From Betaproteobacteria bacterium (GTDB lineage Bacteria > Pseudomonadota > Gammaproteobacteria > Burkholderiales > SG8-39), in NCBI GenBank assembly GCA_005888925.1, contig VBCP01000036.1, positions 1 through 7,856 on the forward strand: a stretch of DNA of 7,856 bases, given 5' to 3'. The translations under genes and the position numbers were made by a program. Of the stretch, positions 5,968 through 7,856 are shown piece after piece (the first letter of the stretch is position 1; every line of letters begins with the position of its first letter). The notes beneath the pieces were generated by a model that was given only the letters and a program-made list of their open reading frames with translations, ran no database searches and had not been told where the DNA came from.

Positions 5968-6921
5968 TCAGGCCATCACCGCGTGGCGCTGGCGCGCCGA
6001 GAGGGAGTAGCAGTAGCGGCGCAGCCGCTCGAGATTGGCCGTCTCGATGGTCTCGCGCAGGAAGTCCATGTTGCGGTCGATTTCCGACTGGTAGAGGCTT
6101 GGGCCGTCGAAGTGCGATTCGGCGTAGCGGTCGGCGGCGTCGAGCTTCTTCTGGATGCGCGTGCGCGCCACGTACTCGTAGAAGCCCGGCGTCTTGATGA
6201 TCAGATCGTCGGGCGAGCTGTAGCGCACGATCTCGCGGCCGTCGGCGAGCTGCTCGCGCGCGATCTTGCCCCAGACGAACTCCTCGTAGAGGAACTCGCG
6301 CACCTTCTCGAGGTACATGCGGTCGGACATCTGCCCGATGAGATCCGCGGTGCCGACCATGCAGCCGACCATGCGGTCGCGCGGGTCCTCGACGCGGATG
6401 TCCTCGACGTCCATCTCGTAGCCGGTGAAATGCACCAGGCGCGAGGCGAGCGGCGCCTCGGCCGCGTAGCCGACCTTCGGCAGATAGGCCGAGATGAAAT
6501 CGGCGCTGCGGCTGACGTGCACCTTGGTGAAGATGGCGCCGTTCTCCACCTGGGCCTCCGAGCTGCGCTTGAGGTATCCCGCATCGTGCAGTAGCGCGAC
6601 GAGAATTCCCATCACGGCGCGCCGCGCCCCGAGCCGGTCGGCCGGCGCGCAGCTGCGGTCGTGGCCGTCGACCAGCCGCGCCATGGCGAGCGTCATGTCG
6701 AGCGTGTGGCGGATGTCGTGGTAGAGCGTGTCGCAGGCGAGATAGCCCGGGTAGCGCCCTTCGTAGAGCGCATGAAAGTCGTCGAAGGCGCGCTCGAGCG
6801 GCGCGAAATCGGCGCCCGGGTAGCGCGCGGCGTACAGGCGCAGCACCGCTTCGCGCACGTTCGCCGGGCTCTCGACGTTGATGCGGTTCGTGACGTCGTT
6901 CTGGTTGAGACGGTCTTGCAT
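5968..6921 (-). CDS. HD-superfamily metal-dependent phosphohydrolase, cyclic-nucleotide-phosphodiesterase-like
   Basis: From ATG at 6921 the product has 317 residues, with no signal peptide or clear membrane segment. Metal ligands of an HD phosphohydrolase can be followed in order: H72 in YHDIRHTLDM, H112-D113 in ALLHDAGY, H135 in KVHVSRSADF, H164 in RLVHFTGYEM, and D193 in GTADLIGQMSD. The YH(D/N)xxH-x-x-D segment about 40 residues before HD resembles the YHNxxHAxDV signature of class I cyclic nucleotide phosphodiesterases. This is pattern similarity, not proof of substrate. The rest is helical and charged, including a C-terminal stretch (about 215-305) without a recognised domain. The frame is open much further upstream, into rnpB, but that extension is not credible. 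The nearest GGAGG is 14 nt before the ATG, a loose spacing. It could hydrolyse a cyclic nucleotide, a nucleotide, or another phosphoester. Confidence 0.8.
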   Translation of the reverse strand: MQDRLNQNDVTNRINVESPANVREAVLRLYAARYPGADFAPLERAFDDFHALYEGRYPGYLACDTLYHDIRHTLDMTLAMARLVDGHDRSCAPADRLGARRAVMGILVALLHDAGYLKRSSEAQVENGAIFTKVHVSRSADFISAYLPKVGYAAEAPLASRLVHFTGYEMDVEDIRVEDPRDRMVGCMVGTADLIGQMSDRMYLEKVREFLYEEFVWGKIAREQLADGREIVRYSSPDDLIIKTPGFYEYVARTRIQKKLDAADRYAESHFDGPSLYQSEIDRNMDFLRETIETANLERLRRYCYSLSARQRHAVMA

Positions 6922-6935
6922 GCGGACTCGGCGGG

Positions 6936-6969
6936 CCTCCCCCAGAGACCTCGCCTCCCTGACCTCCCC
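6936..6969 (-). other. G-rich leader with repeated GGGGAGG-like motifs upstream of the HD gene
   Basis: Read on the minus strand, this 34-nt stretch contains GGGGAGG, GGGAGG, GAGG and GGGGGAGG in close succession. Each resembles a Shine-Dalgarno core, and the runs of G could form a two-layer G-quadruplex in the mRNA. Three or more G's in a row occur only three times, so a three-layer quadruplex is not supported. The segment would be the beginning of the transcript if the promoter at 6976-7004 is used. Confidence 0.35.
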
Positions 6970-6975
6970 GCGCCG

Positions 6976-7004
6976 ATTATTCCGCTTGGTCCTGGTGGAG
7001 GCAA
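6976..7004 (-). promoter_or_regulatory. Putative promoter for the HD-PAS gene pair
   Basis: On the minus strand TTGCCT (7004-6999, 4 of 6 to the -35 consensus) is followed after 17 bp by AATAAT (6981-6976, 5 of 6 to the -10 consensus). Transcription would start near 6969, about 48 nt before the HD gene ATG. It sits just after the 3' end of rnpB, so the pair would not rely on read-through from rnpB. It is based on consensus matching only. Confidence 0.4.
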
Positions 7005-7017
7005 GGATAAAAACAAC

Positions 7018-7363
7018 GGGAGACGGCCGGTAAGCCGGGTTCTGTGCACCCCGCCGGGCGAACCCGGCGGGGCCGACAGCCATTCCTCTGGGCCCGGGGT
7101 CGCCCCCGGGCTCTAGCCACCTACCCGCAAGCTCGGCCGAGCCGGCCGCGGTGGCTTGCACCACCACGCTTGCCTATTTGGTGTTGCTCCGGATGGAGGT
7201 TGCCTCGTTTCACCCCTCGGATTTGCACCCGAGGACTCGTCTCTGTGGCCCTCTTCGTCACGTCGCCGTGCCAGGGAATTACCCTGCATCCCGCTCTGCG
7301 GAGCCCGGACTTTCCTCCGTGCACGACCTGCCCGTGAACGGCGGCTGCCAGGCCGACTCCCGC
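7018..7363 (-). ncRNA. rnpB: RNase P RNA, bacterial type A (M1 RNA)
   Basis: This is the catalytic RNA of ribonuclease P, which removes 5' leaders from precursor tRNAs. On the minus strand the universally conserved first P4 strand region reads GAGGAAAGTCCGGGCTCC (7318-7301). The matching 3' conserved region reads ACAGAACCCGGCTTA (7045-7031). GGAGCAACACCAAATAGG and GGGTAGG, flanking P15, are also typical of the class, with P15-like arms GCAAGC (7173-7168) and GCTTGC (7132-7127). The ends are set by helix P1, where GGGAGTCGGCC (7361-7351) pairs with GGCCGTCTCCC (7028-7018) with one U-U mismatch. That gives about 346 nt, a normal size. A run of five U's follows at 7013-7009 but there is no separate terminator hairpin; P1 plus the U-run may serve. 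Ends are accurate to a few bases. Confidence 0.96.
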
Positions 7364-7368
7364 TTGCA

Positions 7369-7397
7369 ATTTTACGCGCCGAGGCGGAGCCTATAAA
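7369..7397 (-). promoter_or_regulatory. Putative rnpB promoter
   Basis: On the minus strand TTTATA (7397-7392, 4 of 6 to the -35 consensus) and TAAAAT (7374-7369, 5 of 6 to the -10 consensus) are separated by exactly 17 bp. The -10 lies 5-7 bp before the inferred 5' end of RNase P RNA near 7363. Position and spacing together make this the most convincing promoter in the window. Confidence 0.65.
7371..7397 (+). promoter_or_regulatory. Possible divergent promoter for the right-edge gene, interleaved with the rnpB promoter
   Basis: TTTACG (7371-7376, 4 of 6 to -35) and TATAAA (7392-7397, 5 of 6 to -10) are 15 bp apart, shorter than ideal. Transcription would start near 7404, giving a leader of about 14 nt containing the ribosome site. 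The same hexamers serve in reverse as -35 and -10 elements for rnpB, so the two polymerases could not bind together. Confidence 0.3.
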
Positions 7398-7417
7398 CCC
7401 CAAAAGGGAGGTGGACT

Positions 7418-7856
7418 ATGAAGCGCCGGCTCTACTTTCTCCTTCCGGACGTGGCGAGCGCGACGCGCGCGGCGAACGATCTGCTGCTCGCGCGCGTAGA
7501 GGACCGCCACATGCATTTCCTCGCCAAGCGCGGCACCGCTCTGGGCGAGCTGCACGAGGCGGGCTACCTCTTCAAGACCGATCTCGTGCGCGGCGCCGGC
7601 ATCGGCCTCGCGCTGGGGGTGCTCGGCGGCGTGGTCCTTGGCTCGCTCATCGTCAACTATCCGCCCGAAGGCACGCACCCCGGGCTCGGCGCCGCGGTCA
7701 TCGCGACGATCCTCGGCGCGGTGCTCGGCGTCTGGATGGGCAGCATGGCGGCAGTCGCGGTGCCGAACTCGCGCCTGAAGTCGTTCAACGAGGAGATCGC
7801 GCGCGGCAAGGTCTTGCTGATCCTCGACGTGCCCTACCGCGAGGTCGACCGCATCC
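7418..7856 (+). CDS. Small membrane protein of unknown function with glycine-rich helices, 3' truncated by window
   Basis: The ATG at 7418 follows an excellent ribosome site (GGGAGG, 7406-7411, 6 bp away), and the frame stays open to the window end, giving 146 residues so far. Residues 1-57 look like a soluble alpha/beta unit: a hydrophobic strand YFLLPDV, a helix with NDLLLARVEDR, then HMHFLAKRG and LGELHEAGYLFKTD. Two hydrophobic, glycine-rich segments follow (about 58-79 and 88-113), with spaced glycines (GAGIGLALGVLGG) as in glycine-zipper helices that pack closely in membranes. After them a soluble strand resumes with KVLLILDVPYREVDRI. This layout, a small ferredoxin-like half on each side of a two-helix hairpin, resembles conserved proteobacterial hypothetical membrane proteins of the DUF1269 kind, but I cannot confirm the family. 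It is divergent from rnpB, with 54 bp between them. Confidence 0.75.
   Translation, partial: MKRRLYFLLPDVASATRAANDLLLARVEDRHMHFLAKRGTALGELHEAGYLFKTDLVRGAGIGLALGVLGGVVLGSLIVNYPPEGTHPGLGAAVIATILGAVLGVWMGSMAAVAVPNSRLKSFNEEIARGKVLLILDVPYREVDRI

Noticed and set aside
6922..7167. N-terminal extension of the HD protein to 7167
   Set aside because: It would read through the 3' part of RNase P RNA and the intergenic region, and the translation shows no conserved-looking sequence. The ATG at 6921 is the first plausible start.
7044..7403. Several open frames on both strands between 7044 and 7403
   Set aside because: They overlap rnpB, whose conserved regions and P1 helix fully explain this sequence.
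1..7856. CRISPR arrays, tRNA genes, insertion sequences or phage attachment sites
   Set aside because: I saw no spaced direct repeats, cloverleaf-like segments, transposase motifs or flanking duplications. rnpB is not accompanied by integrase-like sequence in this window.

Overview
The window looks like chromosomal DNA of a high-GC proteobacterium, most likely a betaproteobacterium of the Burkholderiales type. The grounds are strong G/C bias at third codon positions, a bacterial type A RNase P RNA, and a TRAP transporter of the mannitol/chloroaromatic-like class. This placement is inference from sequence character; no database search was possible.

Layout. Positions 3-218 (+) are the 3' end of an integral membrane transporter, probably an ion or sodium:proton antiporter. 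After a 115 bp gap with a plausible sigma70-type promoter comes a plus-strand operon (334-5460): a Tat-exported TRAP substrate-binding protein (dctP), a strong intrinsic hairpin terminator, a small TRAP permease (dctQ), a large TRAP permease (dctM, GTG start overlapping the dctQ stop), and an amidase-signature hydrolase starting 3 bp after dctM. The amidase stop codon overlaps, within a shared CTAG, the stop of a convergent minus-strand gene.

The minus strand carries, in order of transcription, rnpB (about 7363-7018), an HD-domain phosphohydrolase (6921-5968) with a class I cyclic-nucleotide-phosphodiesterase-like metal motif, and a small single-domain PAS protein (about 5918-5457). At the right edge a divergent plus-strand gene (7418 onward, cut by the window end) encodes a small protein with two glycine-rich membrane segments. 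The rnpB promoter and a possible promoter for this gene interleave in 54 bp.

How they may work together. DctP captures an unidentified organic anion in the periplasm and DctQM imports it using an ion gradient. The translationally linked amidase may hydrolyse the imported compound or a related amide. The terminator between dctP and dctQ should make binding protein more abundant than permease. The HD and PAS proteins probably form a two-gene signalling unit without a recognised partner. The points most worth a second look are the roughly 165-residue insertion in DctM, the PDE-like HD protein paired with a PAS protein, the operon-internal terminator, and the interleaved divergent promoters at rnpB. 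I found no CRISPR array, tRNA, insertion sequence or obvious mobile element.
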